From positions 2,701,501 to 2,765,500 of the forward strand of contig CM062212.1 of assembly GCA_031216445.1 (NCBI GenBank): a stretch of DNA of 64,000 nucleotides, given 5' to 3'. How positions within the stretch are numbered: the stretch's first letter is position 1; every line of letters starts with the position of its first letter. This DNA is from Lateolabrax maculatus. Taxonomy: Eukaryota; Chordata; Actinopteri; Acropomatiformes; Lateolabracidae. The notes under the pieces are model-generated. The model was not told the origin of the DNA, made no database searches, and saw nothing but the letters and a program-made list of their open reading frames with translations. Shown here piece after piece: positions 24,650-36,238 of this stretch. Position numbers and translations under genes: made by a program.

Positions 24650-26380
24650 TAAATTGCGCTTTAAATGATTGTTCTGCTGTCGCTCTCCATTTGATTTCTG
24701 TTTGAATTCTGTTCAATTTTTCTCACATAAATGTGTTGATAGTCTTTTGTCAGTCCTATTAATTATCAGTATTTATGTTCAGCCTATGTGTCAAACTATC
24801 ATTGTGTATTTGACTGTATACAGTGTGTCCCCATTGATTTGCCACCTGCTTTTTTGAAAGACACATTATGAAAATGAACCTTTATGAGCTACAAGCCAAC
24901 GCATTAGCAGAGTAACTCACTGATATTCCTTCTGTCCAACAAAGACCTCAGCTGCTGTTAATGGCGTCACTGAATCTTTTTAACAATAATCTTTAACACA
25001 AGTATACCAACTACTCAAACGCCCCTGTGTATTCTCACAGCTGACCGTCAGCTCTTTGGAGAGGAGAAAGGGAGCGGGGGGGGGGGGGGAATGGTACAAA
25101 CCGTTCATTGGTGAAGAGACCAACTAAGATACGAAGTCAAAGCCATATTCATACTTTCACAGTTGTGATATCCTGAGGTACACCTTATTTAACTACCATT
25201 TGTCAATTTTCTAGCAACAAACTATTATCAAAGTATCCAGAGGACAGATTTTATTCCCCATGACAGAAACACAGACTGCATAAAATGTAGGTTTTTCAGA
25301 TTCAGTGCATTAACTTTCTCTGTAATAAAAGCTTGCTTGGTTAAAACCAGATTGGCTGCTGGAGAGCTTAATTTGAAGAAGGAATTCAGCTCTATCCTTT
25401 AAATATAATAACTCAAACTTTTTTTTTTCTTACATGTTGATAAAGACTTACATAATATATATAATGTAAACAAAGTACTCTAGTAATGTTGCACACATTT
25501 GTGTTAAGTTGCAGCACAGTGTATCTCAAGTGATCACATGTGTTCTGTTACAGGGAACATTAACATGCTGTATATTGTGTAAGCAACACATTTAACCAGA
25601 GGGGGGCGCACTGCAGCAGTGACAGATGGGACGTCACTAGAGGCACAGACTGTGTCTTCCTCCTGTTGTCCTTCTTAATGTTGCTGGTTGATTTTTCATT
25701 GCAGAATGAAGAATGTCATGACTGGGATAATAACATTTTTCAATTCACTTTATAATTGAATTTCAAGTGTTTGTTTATGCAAAAGGACCCAAGATGAAGT
25801 TGAAAAAGGTCACTTTGCACCTTTCCAGGACTAGATCTGAACAGGGTTAAAGTTTGAAGAAGGAGAAACAGATGTGACACCACTTTGATAACAGTACAAT
25901 CTTACTTTGAAATGCAGACAATGTATGTTGCCTTTGCCATGATTAGCACTCATGTGATTGACTGAGTACTGAACATATGATTGCGTCAATGCTTGCCTGA
26001 CACAGCAAATGGCCACAGACACCACATTTTTACTGCAGCTGCACAGTAGGAGTTATGTAAATGGATAGATTCACACAAAACTGTTGTAGTGTACGTCTGT
26101 GCATGTGAGCATTAATACAGACTTGAAAAAGTATGAACCTGTGTTCCAACACTGAGAAGTCTGACCTTGAACATAATCCTCAGGATCAGAAATAGATCCA
26201 GCTGTTTGTCCTTTTATGTTGTCTGTTGGATTGTATGCGTCTGTCAACAACTCGCTCAAAAATCGTGCAATATACCGTATGTGAGTGCTCTGCAAACCCA
26301 AAATATGACACAACAGGATCCATATCTCCTACACTGTCACCACGAATCATGGAGAAAAGAAGATGCGATGACCTGCGGGG
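24650..26380. other. Intergenic region between receptors A and B, no gene recognised
   Basis: AT-rich sequence with a G-run at about 25076-25089. No open frame resembles a known protein and no Ig-type exon was found. Confidence 0.6.
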
Positions 26381-26720
26381 TTATAGTTTGTTTAAAAAAC
26401 CAATAGCAGATGGAACAAAGGACAATCTGTATGTATTAATGCTACTTTTGGGGAGACTGAACCTCCGCCCTGATTGAAGCATCTGGGACTCAACATGTAA
26501 AGGATGTTGAGGGGCCAAAACAGCAGTGTGTGTCTTTGAGGTAACCTTCACTTCATACAGGGCCTGAAGGCACCAGTGATCCCGTGGCACAGCTTGACTA
26601 AATTTTCAGGATTGTTCCTATTTTTAAGACTAACACTGCCAAACCAACAAATCACAGAGAAAGAAAGGACAGACTCGATAAAAGAAGATTTTCATCAGTA
26701 TCATATCCACATTTGAACCT
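26381..26720 (-). mobile_element. LINE relic, C-terminal region downstream of the reverse transcriptase
   Basis: The minus strand encodes HPLHVESQMLQSGRRFSLP followed by SFVPSAIGFLN, which resembles the conserved C-terminal end (HPL..E..LLPSGRRYR.P...SFVPSAI.LLN) of many fish non-LTR retrotransposon polyproteins. Upstream on the same strand the frame is broken. It is a dead 3' fragment. Confidence 0.68.
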
Positions 26721-27119
26721 TGCAACGTCCTAACAAAGAACTATACATCAGATTTAAGCTTCTCATTTAGGACAGTACCCGAATACTTCTATTGCTGCAC
26801 TGCTGCCACTGGCTCAGCCATGATCACCAAACTCTGTACTTTTAATGGTACCGACCGAACTACGTCAGTTCTACTGAGCAGCAATTCACGTTAAATCAAT
26901 TCGGTACGTGAGAGCACATCTGTGTGAGAGAGTAGGGTGAGCTAGAGTATAACTGGGCGTTTCCATTGACTTGGTTGACATTAGTTTAGCATTTTTCAAC
27001 ACTCAGCCACTAGATGGCTTTGAAATTTCCTTACGACAATTTAGTACTAAAATTGCATGTTTTTTTTTTTTTTTTGTATGTCCGAAACCGAAAAAGCTAC
27101 TGGTATCGGTTCATGTGAG

Positions 27120-27235
27120 CGGTTTCCAACCTTAGCCACATTTTTTTGGTCACATTCATGTTCCTCTGAGGATGAATTAACTTGGGTTGATCCCTCAACT
27201 TTCCATCTAGCGCCATCATCAGGTCAACGTCGTCT
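27120..27235. repeat. Probable dispersed teleost repeat
   Basis: The text around TTCATGTTCCTCTGAGGATG and CCATCTAGCGCCATCATCAGG resembles a multi-copy fish repeat known from memory. A T-run lies just upstream at about 27060-27076. Confidence 0.4.
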
Positions 27236-27540
27236 CTTTGGTTATTACGTTCCCATAATGCTCAGCTGTAGTTCGTGTTTGCTTCTAATTACCAAACACG
27301 CCACTTCCTCTTTTGATGCCACCGCTGAAATGACATAATGGACGTGACAACATTTTCCATGACTGTGTACTGTGAGAAACATAGACCACAAAAATAAAAG
27401 TTAGTTTTATTTCAGTTTGAAAGTTGTTTGTGCGATATAAACCAGGCCAGGGGTGTCTACTAAACTAATTACTCCTGCTTGTGTGTGATCTGTAGCTCTG
27501 TTCTTTCATCACTTTAAATGTACCGTCAATCATTTAAAAC

Positions 27541-29489
27541 ATATTAGTTCTATTTGAGTCACTCTGTTCAAGACGTTTATCAAAATAAGGAAGTCAAATG
27601 CTCTGAAAATTGAATTTCTTTGTAATTTAGAAACTGACACAACCTTCAGTTTGTGAAACACAAGTTTCTTTTAATTGTGGCTGTTTGTTTAGTCCCACAG
27701 AAGTCTAATTCTGTGGGACTTGCGACAGGCTGGGGGGTGGGTGAAGTTATTGCTCAAGTTATTTTCTCTTAGGAAGTCACCACAAAGAGGAAACTGCAGC
27801 ATCACATACAAAGAAGAAAAGCCTCACACAACGTCTGCCTCCAGACAGAGAATGGACACAGAATGGCTCTGCTGGAATTAATCCTTCTTTTTGTGCTTCA
27901 GTTTGAAGGTAAAGCTCTGTTTTCCTAATTAAATGTCAATCATAATATCACAGAAATGTGACATTTTCATTACCATTATAAAAAGGCAACAACAATTGCA
28001 ATTGCTACCATGAACAAGACACTAGTTTCCTGCTTTGGCCACTTTGATAAGCTGCGATAACCTTTCTGGCCTGTAAGAATGAGCCAAGAACAGCGTAGCA
28101 ATTATGAGTCTGTCATTTTCAGATAGATTCTTAAATGTTTATAGACTTCAGTATAAGCAGATGTCGAGGACAGGAAAGTCATGATCAAATATTCTGTTGG
28201 CTGTCTGTTCTCTCTGTGGTTTCTTTAAACTCCACACATGTGATTGAATATTAAAATGTTTACATTATAACTTGAAGCTGTTCGTACATACTGTACAGTG
28301 CACAGAATAATAAAAGTGTACACCAACCAAAACAAAGACAATAACATCAGAGCTGCAGATTTTATTTGATCTGAGTTAACTTTGTTTACTCTGATCGATT
28401 GTGAGGTGTTTTGTTTGTGGAGACCAGCTGTATATTTTCCCCAAAGAACCCACGATTCAACATGTAATTTCTAACCGAACATGTATTCTTTTCTTTCCTG
28501 CAGGCATCAGTGGACAAATCTTTCTCTACAACAGACCTGGACATGATGTCTTTCTGTCCTGTGACAGAGCATCATCCTCTGACACAACATGCTCCAACAT
28601 CAACTGGATTTACAACAGAGCTGTTAGATCTCAGACTCTCTCTGCTGTGAAGAATGGAGATGTTGATAAGAGCTCAGCCCGAGCTGCCAGGCTGAGTGTG
28701 GGCACTGACTGCTCTCTGGTCATTAACAACATCACTGCTGAGGATGCTGGTCGCTACACCTGTCGGCTGGGCGTGAACACTGATCTTGCTTATGTACATC
28801 TCAGTGTTCTGACAAGTGAGTCTCATTTCCATGAAACCTCTCAGTTTATCTAAAGGGAATTCTACTTTTGGCTGGTGTTGTTTGGGACAAAAACGCTGCA
28901 TTGTGCTCAACCTCATTCCAGCTATTAACCCTGTCCACTATGTCTTTGTATCCTATTTACATCCATCATTCATTTAGGCATCATGGGGACATCCTTTGGT
29001 TCAACTAAGACAATGTCCATAAGCAAACATTTCCCATGGAGCTGAATGCCTCACTGGTTTGGGACGGCCCTGAACATGAGGGACCCTCTCAGTGGTTTCT
29101 CACTTTGCAGCAGATGTCAAACATGTTTTACGCTGAGTTAACAGTTATCACCTGTTTTCTCTCAGTCTCTCCATCTCCACCAGACGCTGATCCAAAGAGG
29201 GACGGTGAGGTCACATTGGAGTGCTCTCTGTTGACATTCGACAATAACCCTGTTTGTCGATGCAACAGACTCCGCTGGGTGGATGAGACAGGAGCTGAGC
29301 TGCCTGGTGAAGGTTTCGGGTACGAGTTCCTCAAACAGGAGAACTGTGTCTCTGTTCTGAGAGTGAAGCATCAGAGTGGAAACAACAGGAGATACACCTG
29401 CCAGCTGGTTAATAGTGAGAACAAAGTGGAGGTAGAGGCTGACTACACACCAGTCTACACAGGTAGGATAACATTTAAATCAGCCAGAA
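27541..29489 (+). repeat. Second copy of a tandem segmental duplication (first copy about 21875-23835)
   Basis: From ATATTAGTTCTATTTGAGTC the sequence follows the region at about 21875 closely through 5' flank, signal exon, introns, Ig1 and Ig2. The start codon and every splice site through the Ig2 donor keep a constant offset of 5654 bases, so no net indels separate the two copies there. Similarity stops inside intron 3, about 27 bases after the Ig2 donor. Confidence 0.88.
27852..27881 (+). promoter_or_regulatory. Upstream ORF overlapping the receptor B start codon
   Basis: In receptor B an ATG at 27852 opens a nine-codon frame (MDTEWLCWN-stop) that overlaps the main start at 27863 in another frame. 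Receptor A has ATT at the equivalent position and lacks it. Such a uORF could lower translation if the transcript starts upstream of it. Confidence 0.4.
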
Positions 29490-31168
29490 AAGGCAAATTA
29501 GAATACAGTGAAAATCTACATTTGACCAAAAACTGTAGGAGGGTTGGGGTCACGTGGTTTTCAAACAAATGGATTGAATATTTTGCAATGAATTTAGTTT
29601 CTGTGGCTAACTGTCATCCCCTGACCACAGAGTCCTTTCCCAGTCAGACCTACATCATCGTTGGTGCAGCGGTCGGGGGGGTGGTAGTGCTGGTTGTCAT
29701 CGCTGCTGTTCTCGTCAGATACAGGAAGAGAGCCAAAGTGACAGATGGTCAGTAAAACACGTTAAATATAATGTCATACACATAATGTACAATATGAGTT
29801 AAATGTTAAATGCGATTTAAAATGTAATGTAAGGATGACTGTACTTTTTTGAATATCAGTACACTCTTTTCTGCTTTTCTGACTAAAATGTGGGTTGACT
29901 GGCTTGTTAGATGTGATTGGTTGTCACTCCACTTAATTATATGGGAATCAGATAATGTATTTTTTTTTTAAATAAATAGGTAAATAGTACATTTAGTCCA
30001 TTATTTTCTATATCGGGACACCTCAGAGTGCATTATTGTGCTCACACCATGACCACAATCATTGGAAATAAATGTAACACATTATGTCAAAACCCTGGTG
30101 AGAATTAAGAGATAATTAACTTTGCATTAAGCATACTGTAACTGCTGTTGCTATGGTTACCTGCAGTGTAATATACAGTACATGCATTACTAATACAGCA
30201 ATTTAAACTGTTTTCCACGGCCGCTGAATGAATTATGATGTGTATAATGTACCATATGATGATATATGATCTTATTAAAAATTGCACCTTTTGTTCCAGA
30301 TGTTCCAAAATTAACCCAACACACTGTGAGTAAAATGTATTTTGATATGACACAATGATTCAAATGTACATATATGTACTCATATAATATTTAATGTATC
30401 ATAGCAACAAAAGGAAAGTGGACTTATCTTAACAGTCCAGGATTTCACATTGATGTTGGTGCATGTAAAGTAACACAAAACATACACTGAGAAGCTCGGG
30501 TGAATTCCTTTAAACCCAAATAAGTTTGTGTTAAAACCAAATGATGTGCTCAGTGCTGTCACTGGTGGCCAGAAGCAATGTTACAACAACACCAGTGTAG
30601 AAGTTCTATTTGTTAAGTTGTACTTAAGGCTGAGAAACAACTACCACATGTGATTCATACAGGCAAATAGTGTGCACTTTATGTCTGTACTTTGTGTGTT
30701 GTTTGCACTCAGGATGAGCCAGAGAGCAATCTGACCTACATCACTGTGAGTCATGCTAATGAAAAGGCCTCTCCTAGGATAAAGGTGAGTGTCTTGATAC
30801 ACCTGTATTTACTCTGCTGTGGTTTTATTGTTCATTAATGGCTTACTCTTAAAATTGCTTTGCAGTGCAGTCAAGGAATTTATTAATGTGCTGACGTGTT
30901 ATTTACACTCCACTACATGGCCAAGAGTATGTGTACACATATTTTTTTGTTACATTTAAATCGTAATGCTTCAGCCTGAAATTATATTTCAGACAGTTGC
31001 CTTGACTTTGACCCCATCCAACACCTTTGGGATGAACTGGATTGCATATTAATGCCCATGGTTTTGTAAAGAGCTGTCCAACATATGCATGTAATGTTTG
31101 GGTGTCCATATACTTTTGGCAGTGGGGGGGTATCTTGTCATTTCCAAGTCCCTGAAAAATGTTTATTT

Positions 31169-31239
<71 letters not shown>

Positions 31240-31452
31240 CCTGATGTGAAAATCAGTGACTTACCATAAAACTAGAAAGCTCAGTGCAAGGCTAATGTAA
31301 ATGTAGACGATTGTGTAGTTAATGTTCAGCCTCTGGCTTGTGTGATACAGGTCAAAAAAGAAGAGGATGTGACTTATTCTACAGTCAAGACTTCGGTGAT
31401 GACAGAGGCAGATCCCGACAGCCTCTACAGCAACGTCAGCAAACCTAAATAA
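27863..31452 (+). CDS. Ig receptor B: two Ig domains, TM segment, tail with three ITIM-like motifs
   Basis: Seven exons in phase give 323 aa: 27863-27908, 28504-28815, 29166-29462, 29631-29747, 30300-30325, 30713-30784, 31351-31452. Signal peptide, Ig1 and Ig2 (residues 1-218) nearly copy receptor A, with the same four-Cys pattern per domain. The membrane exon differs wholly: SFPSQTY, then IIVGAAVGGVVVLVVIAAVLV (about 227-247) and RYRKR. The tail carries LTYITV, VTYSTV and SLYSNV, all fitting the ITIM consensus (I/V/L/S-x-Y-x-x-L/V/I). The last exon closely resembles that of receptor C. A GTGAGT inside exon 6 (30746) is an alternative donor that would shorten the tail in frame. Intron 3 is 168 bases with no stop. 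It is probably an inhibitory immune receptor, inferred from motifs only. Confidence 0.85.
30908..31125. mobile_element. Tc1/mariner-like relic (C-terminal transposase end)
   Basis: The left end reads CTACATGGCCAAGAGTATGTG and the right end is its rough complement (GTCCATATACTTTTGG), the same terminal family as the element at 11579. Inside, CTTTGACCCCATCCAACACC and GGGATGAACTGGA correspond to the third-acid region (DP.QHLWDELD) of Tc1-type transposase. It is internally deleted and dead, in receptor B intron 6. Confidence 0.75.
31172..31236. repeat. (AT)n microsatellite
   Basis: About 32 AT units in receptor B intron 6, close to the Tc1 relic. Confidence 0.95.
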
Positions 31453-31483
31453 ATCAGAGGAAATGAGGGCACGCAGTTTTATA

Positions 31484-31489
31484 AATAAA
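31484..31489 (+). promoter_or_regulatory. AATAAA polyadenylation signal for receptor B
   Basis: It lies 32 bases after the receptor B stop. Further AATAAA motifs lie near 32068 and 32126 and would give a longer 3' UTR. Confidence 0.45.
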
Positions 31490-32129
31490 ACCGGCTGCCA
31501 GGGTGTCATCTGTCTGTTAAAGAGTGCACAGTCAGATCTGTGCCTCACTTTTTCATCAAACAACACAGTTTCTAGTTTGTGTTGGCTTTGCTCGGCGTTT
31601 AGACGGTTATTATATTAACTGTTGTAACACACTGTTGGTAGAAGGACCTGGTGCTCTGTTAGTTAGCAGGTTTATGATTTTGAAAAGACAAAACCAATTA
31701 ACCAGAATTGGCAGCATGATTGTTTGAAGTTATAAATTCTTATTCCTGTAAGTTGCTTCGTTGTACGTGAGCAAACAGAAAAAAAAATTTTGACCAAAAA
31801 AAAAGCCACAGAGCGTCACAGGTCCATTTCTGTTTTTCCAGATATTTCAGTCAAGTCCAGATGTTCAGTTTTGCAACTAAAAAAATAATCACCCTTGATA
31901 ATCAAAAGTTGCAAAGTTATTGCTGTGATAGACATTTTAATTTGCACTTTTTTGTGAACATATTGTAGGATCCGCAGGGTTGACTGTGAGCTTAACTTGA
32001 AGCATTTTTATTTTGTTGTAACTCTGTTTTGTATTGCATTAGCACTGCTATGATATCCTGTGGAAAAAATAAATCAAATGGATATTGTTCTCTATTGTGT
32101 GTGTTTAGCTTCTCAGCAATATAAAATAA

Positions 32130-34140
32130 AAGTGACTTGAGTCTTTCTTCGTGCCTCTTCTTTGAGATCCAAGCTTAATTCTTACATTCACATAATTGAT
32201 TGAAAGCAATCAATTCCAAACATTACATGGTTTCTACATGGTAAAATTAACTGTTTTGAAAGTACTTTGCGTTCGTGCAACAGCTGCAGACTTAATGTAT
32301 GTGTGTCACATGTTTACAGTGTGTCTAGTCTGGAGCCTGGTCGACCAGTGGTTACGGTTGATGATTCATCTCCTGGTGATTGGTCATATAGCCTGATGAC
32401 ATCACTGCGTGCCAGCTGAGCGGCTGTATCCTCCAGACTGACAACAAGCTGTCCCTGGTCAAAGTTTCCTCCAAATGCATTTGAAAAATGCTGTTTTTTG
32501 GTTGGAAGACACAATTATTTATCATTTCCTGAGTCAAATCAAGTTTACATTTCTTTGCAAGTTTGTTTTTACCTTAAGTCACTTTTATTTACATCAAGTG
32601 ATCACAAAAATCACATATTTTCTTCAAAGGTCTTTACAATCTACAATCTGGATATATCCCCCAGTCCAATAACAAAGCATTAAGGTGATCCTCATCCTCC
32701 TCATCATAATGTCCAAAAATATTCAGTGACAGTATCACATGAACAGGTATTTGTGTTCGGGTGGGCGTCAGCCACTGGTATACAGTATATCACATAAAGG
32801 ATATCAATTCAAAAAGCCTGTGCAGGATGTAAATAATGGAAGACAGGTATATACATGGCTGTTTTTTTGTTCATAAATGTTGTTAATCTCTGCAACAATT
32901 AAAGAACCTCAGAGTTTACAGTTTGCCTTCAGTTGACAATCGCCCCAATGCAGCATTTATGTTCTGCTTGTTGTCTGCTGTGTTGTTAGTGCTTGATTCA
33001 TTTTATTTAGTTAAAGTATCCCTTTACTGCACTTGGGGCCTTTTCTCACACTGGTTTTCATAGCGTGCAGTGTCACAGCTATCGTGTGTGTTGTGTTGCG
33101 GTGGAAGACGCAGTTTCATGTTCCTCTCTGTTGTGCCAGACCTCTTGCATAATAGTTCCTGTCACCCGCATCATCGCAAGCAGCTCTTAGGCTCTCACAT
33201 ACTTTTTTATACCCAGTGCATAAAACTAAACTGAACAAACTCTTCATAATACAACATAAAAAACACTAAACAAACAATCTTTCTAAGATTATATATATAT
33301 CGTGTAGATTTATATATAAAATAAAAATTAGAAGTAATATTGAGGATTTATGTTCTTTTTTGACAGTGTTGCATCAGAGAGCTGTTATCAGTGTCCTTCA
33401 AGTTTAATACTACCGAACTGGCTTACGTCCACAGCACTATCAGAGCGTCAGATCAACTTTGTGGCTGTTTGATTCTCGTCTCTGCACTTTGCCACCAGTT
33501 GGCTGCTATTCCGGGTTATTCCAACAAAGTGCTTTCTGGAGTAAACAGTGCTTTTAGTTTTGGCCTTGCAGCTTTGTTTAGTGTTGTTTTGTCAATATTT
33601 GCCAGTGAATATCAAGCTTCTCCACTCTGAAAACACAACCGATGACACATAAAGGGTCGTACTGTCCTTCATATAGTATGAATCCTACACTGATGCTTAG
33701 TTGATTTCTTAGTTGATAATACAGACCAGTATTGATGATATAGGAATGTGTGAGAAATGTAGGCAGTATGAAAGCATGTAGTGAATCTTTTAAAAGCCTT
33801 GATTAAAACATTTAAAAAACTAGTTCATTTTAGGTCAGATTTCAAGCCCTGTACACTATAATAATACCTATAGTGACTTTACAGTGAGTTTAACATACAT
33901 GTGCATGCAGCATTTCTCAGTATAATATTATTCATTCATTAGTCATTCTGTACATCCTATCAAGAGGAAGCAAGTAGGAAAGAACAAGTTAAAGATGCAT
34001 TACATGATTTTTGTTTTTGTCCACTAGGGGGAAGGATGACGCAACAAGCTGGCACACATCCCTCAGATATAATCTACTTTTAAGTTGTTATTCACTTCAA
34101 TTCAGCACTACCAGATTGGTGTTTCTGCTTGCTGCTATAT
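32130..34140. other. Intergenic region, no gene recognised
   Basis: AT-rich sequence between receptor B and a repeat at 34145. Short open frames such as the one at 33391-33630 show no family resemblance. Confidence 0.55.
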
Positions 34141-34144
34141 TATG

Positions 34145-34568
34145 TGTCAGGGTTGGAGCACTAAGACCCAGGGAGCATGAGGAAGGGACTCAATAGCAGA
34201 CACCGAACTGCCGTCAGAAAAGGTGTATTTCACAAAAGAAGCTCCAAAGGAGCCAGGACACGGTGACAACCCATGGAGCAGGGAAACAGTCCACACATGA
34301 CACATGACACATGACACATGACAAAAAACAAAAGACAAAAGACAAACGACGAGGACCAGACAGAGAACAAAGGGAACACAGGAACATATATGCACACACA
34401 ACTAATCAGAAACAAGACACAGCTGGGGCTGGCAGGCAGACAACAGGAGAAGGAGGGAAACACGAGGGCTGTGCAAACGAGATCTAAACACGAGACAGGT
34501 GCTGAGAAACACAAGAAAAACACAAGGAAACACAGTGAACACAATAAGAATCACAACCAGGCTGTGAC
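34145..34568. repeat. Probable non-autonomous interspersed element with a (CACATGA)n minisatellite
   Basis: The block starts with TGTCAGGGTTGGAGC and ends with GGCTGTGACATTA, giving TGTCA...TGACA ends. It contains four tandem CACATGA units (about 34294-34321) and a purine-rich AAACACAAG-like tract. The style resembles multi-copy fish elements. No coding content. Confidence 0.5.
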
Positions 34569-34878
34569 ATTATGTTATTGTTAAGCACTGCAAACATCCA
34601 CCAAACTGCAGCCACAGATGTGATAAATGACAGGACCATTCACACACAGACAGACGTGTGCTTTGGGTTAAATGACACTGTTTGATTTGAGTAAACACCA
34701 GTTTTTGTTTACAAATCATTTGAATCCTGCCTGATGTTCACCTGAATGGACATGCAAACACATTTCATTTTTATCAATTAACTTTTTAAAATGATAAATT
34801 AAACCTTAATTTGTATTAGGAAAAACACTTCTAAAATGACAATTAATCAATTTCATCTCTTAATGATACTTGGCCTAA

Positions 34879-35175
34879 ACAGGAGAGGTTTTGCATCGCC
34901 CAGGGCCAGGGGAAGTTGGTGGGGACAAGGGGTGGGCTGATACATCAAAGCAGAGGGCATTCAACACAATTGTGGCCATAATGGGATTCCTGCTGCTGTG
35001 GTTTGTAGGGCTAATGGTTTGCATCGCTCTGAATGCCGCTCAGCTGGTCGACCAGAGTGACGGGTGTTCAGTCCTGTTCTCAGGAGCCTGGTTCTCTCTG
35101 CCCAGCAGCCTGGTGTTGCCCCTGCTGTCTCTGCACAGGGCAGGAAAACTAAACTCTTGCTCTCAAAACGCTTGA
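34879..35175 (+). CDS. Unidentified hydrophobic ORF, possible lone exon or relic of a membrane protein
   Basis: An open frame of 98 codons follows a possible acceptor (TAAACAG at about 34881) and ends with TGA at 35175; it has no N-terminal ATG. It encodes a charged stretch (DTSKQRAF), a hydrophobic helix (NTIVAIMGFLLLWFVGLMVC), a loop with two Cys-spaced segments, then a second hydrophobic stretch (WFSLPSSLVLPLLSL) and a basic end. The arrangement resembles TM6-loop-TM7 of a rhodopsin-like receptor, but there is no NPxxY and I cannot name a family. No partner exons were found nearby. It may be a decayed GPCR fragment or a chance frame. Confidence 0.3.
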   Translation, partial: TGEVLHRPGPGEVGGDKGWADTSKQRAFNTIVAIMGFLLLWFVGLMVCIALNAAQLVDQSDGCSVLFSGAWFSLPSSLVLPLLSLHRAGKLNSCSQNA

Positions 35176-35861
35176 AGAATAAGGCTGACGATATTCTGAT
35201 AATATTCTGTACCAAAGACCTCACCCAGCCCATTCGTTCCTACTGAAGACTTTAAAGAACAAGTCATGAATATATACTTTGACTTTGGTTTATCCTTTAA
35301 AAAATAATTTATTTTCAGTTTTCAGTTTTTGGAGTCAGAGGAGATTTTTGGTCCCAAGTATGACAGCAGACGCTTTTTTCAGACTTCATTCACACCACAG
35401 AACACCAAATGAAGCAGAACAATCCAGTATTATCCAAAATAATGATTAAAAAAACATGAAACTACATACACATGCACAGCAGAATATGGCGATGCAAGGG
35501 AAGGAAGAGCAAGAACCAATGGTACTGACAAGGTGGGCCTTTCCATTATCTCCAAATTCCCTACTCGCTTCAGTCCATGTCACTATTAAATCTACTGTTG
35601 TCCTGGCTGCCAGCAAGGAATTTCACTGTGTGGATTCACGTTATCTCCCACAGTCCCGACCCCCACTGTGTACCCTGATGAAACTGTGACTCCAGTGCAA
35701 TGACAACAAGGGCAAAAACCGTCGTAGGTTTGATAAGTTGCATCAGGTGGTTGGGAAAGTTGCCTAAGACACCAGATAAACTCAAAGATGCAAGACTGAA
35801 TTGGGAGTTCCTGGCTGTAACCCTTATAATTTTGCTGGCTTCATTGAGAGTGCACTTTGGG

Positions 35862-35975
35862 ATAAGGGTCAGCACCTCCAAGTCATGGCAGGGTAGACTG
35901 CCCCTTGCGTTGGGGGGAGGTTGCTGTCACAAACAGAGGAGTTCAAGTATGTCAGGGTCTTCTTTAAAATGGACA
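35862..35975 (+). mobile_element. LINE reverse-transcriptase fragment
   Basis: GTCAGCACCTCCAAGTCATG followed by a Gly-rich segment and GAGGAGTTCAAGTATGTCAG corresponds to the ISTSKSE...GG...EEFKYL region after the YADD box of fish non-LTR retrotransposons. Frame breaks show decay. Related pieces occur near 43735 and 51425. Confidence 0.6.
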
Positions 35976-36005
35976 TGAGACCAATATACATTAAATTATT
36001 GCATC

Positions 36006-36011
36006 TTTATT
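36006..36011 (-). promoter_or_regulatory. AATAAA polyadenylation signal for the first CYP2K-like gene
   Basis: TTTATT on the + strand is AATAAA on the minus strand, 228 bases past the stop codon of the gene at 36239-39301. Confidence 0.5.
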
Positions 36012-36238
36012 ATGCATCGTAAGTAACAAGGTAGTTGCAGGGACAGAAAGAAGAAGAAAGTGAAGAAAGTCTGCTGGGAAAAGTGCCCATCAATCATGGG
36101 CAATTAAACACACATTTTCCTAAATACGTGTAGTGTTTAACATATTAACGACGACGCATGGTATCACTGTATGAATTACAAGTTTCTCTTCTGCATGTGA
36201 CTGAGACGATTTTATAACACCAACACCCTCGATCCTCC

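Noticed and set aside
29036..29755. Single 239-codon ORF covering Ig2 and TM of receptor B as one exon
   Set aside because: Ig2 has a proper acceptor at 29165 and donor at 29463, and the TM exon has its own acceptor, as in A and C. The open intron is kept as a finding instead.
33391..33630. 79-codon + strand frame as a gene
   Set aside because: No signal, domain, splice context or family resemblance; its length is expected by chance.
34294..34321. CRISPR-like short direct repeats
   Set aside because: Four head-to-tail CACATGA units without spacers form a minisatellite in a eukaryotic genome.
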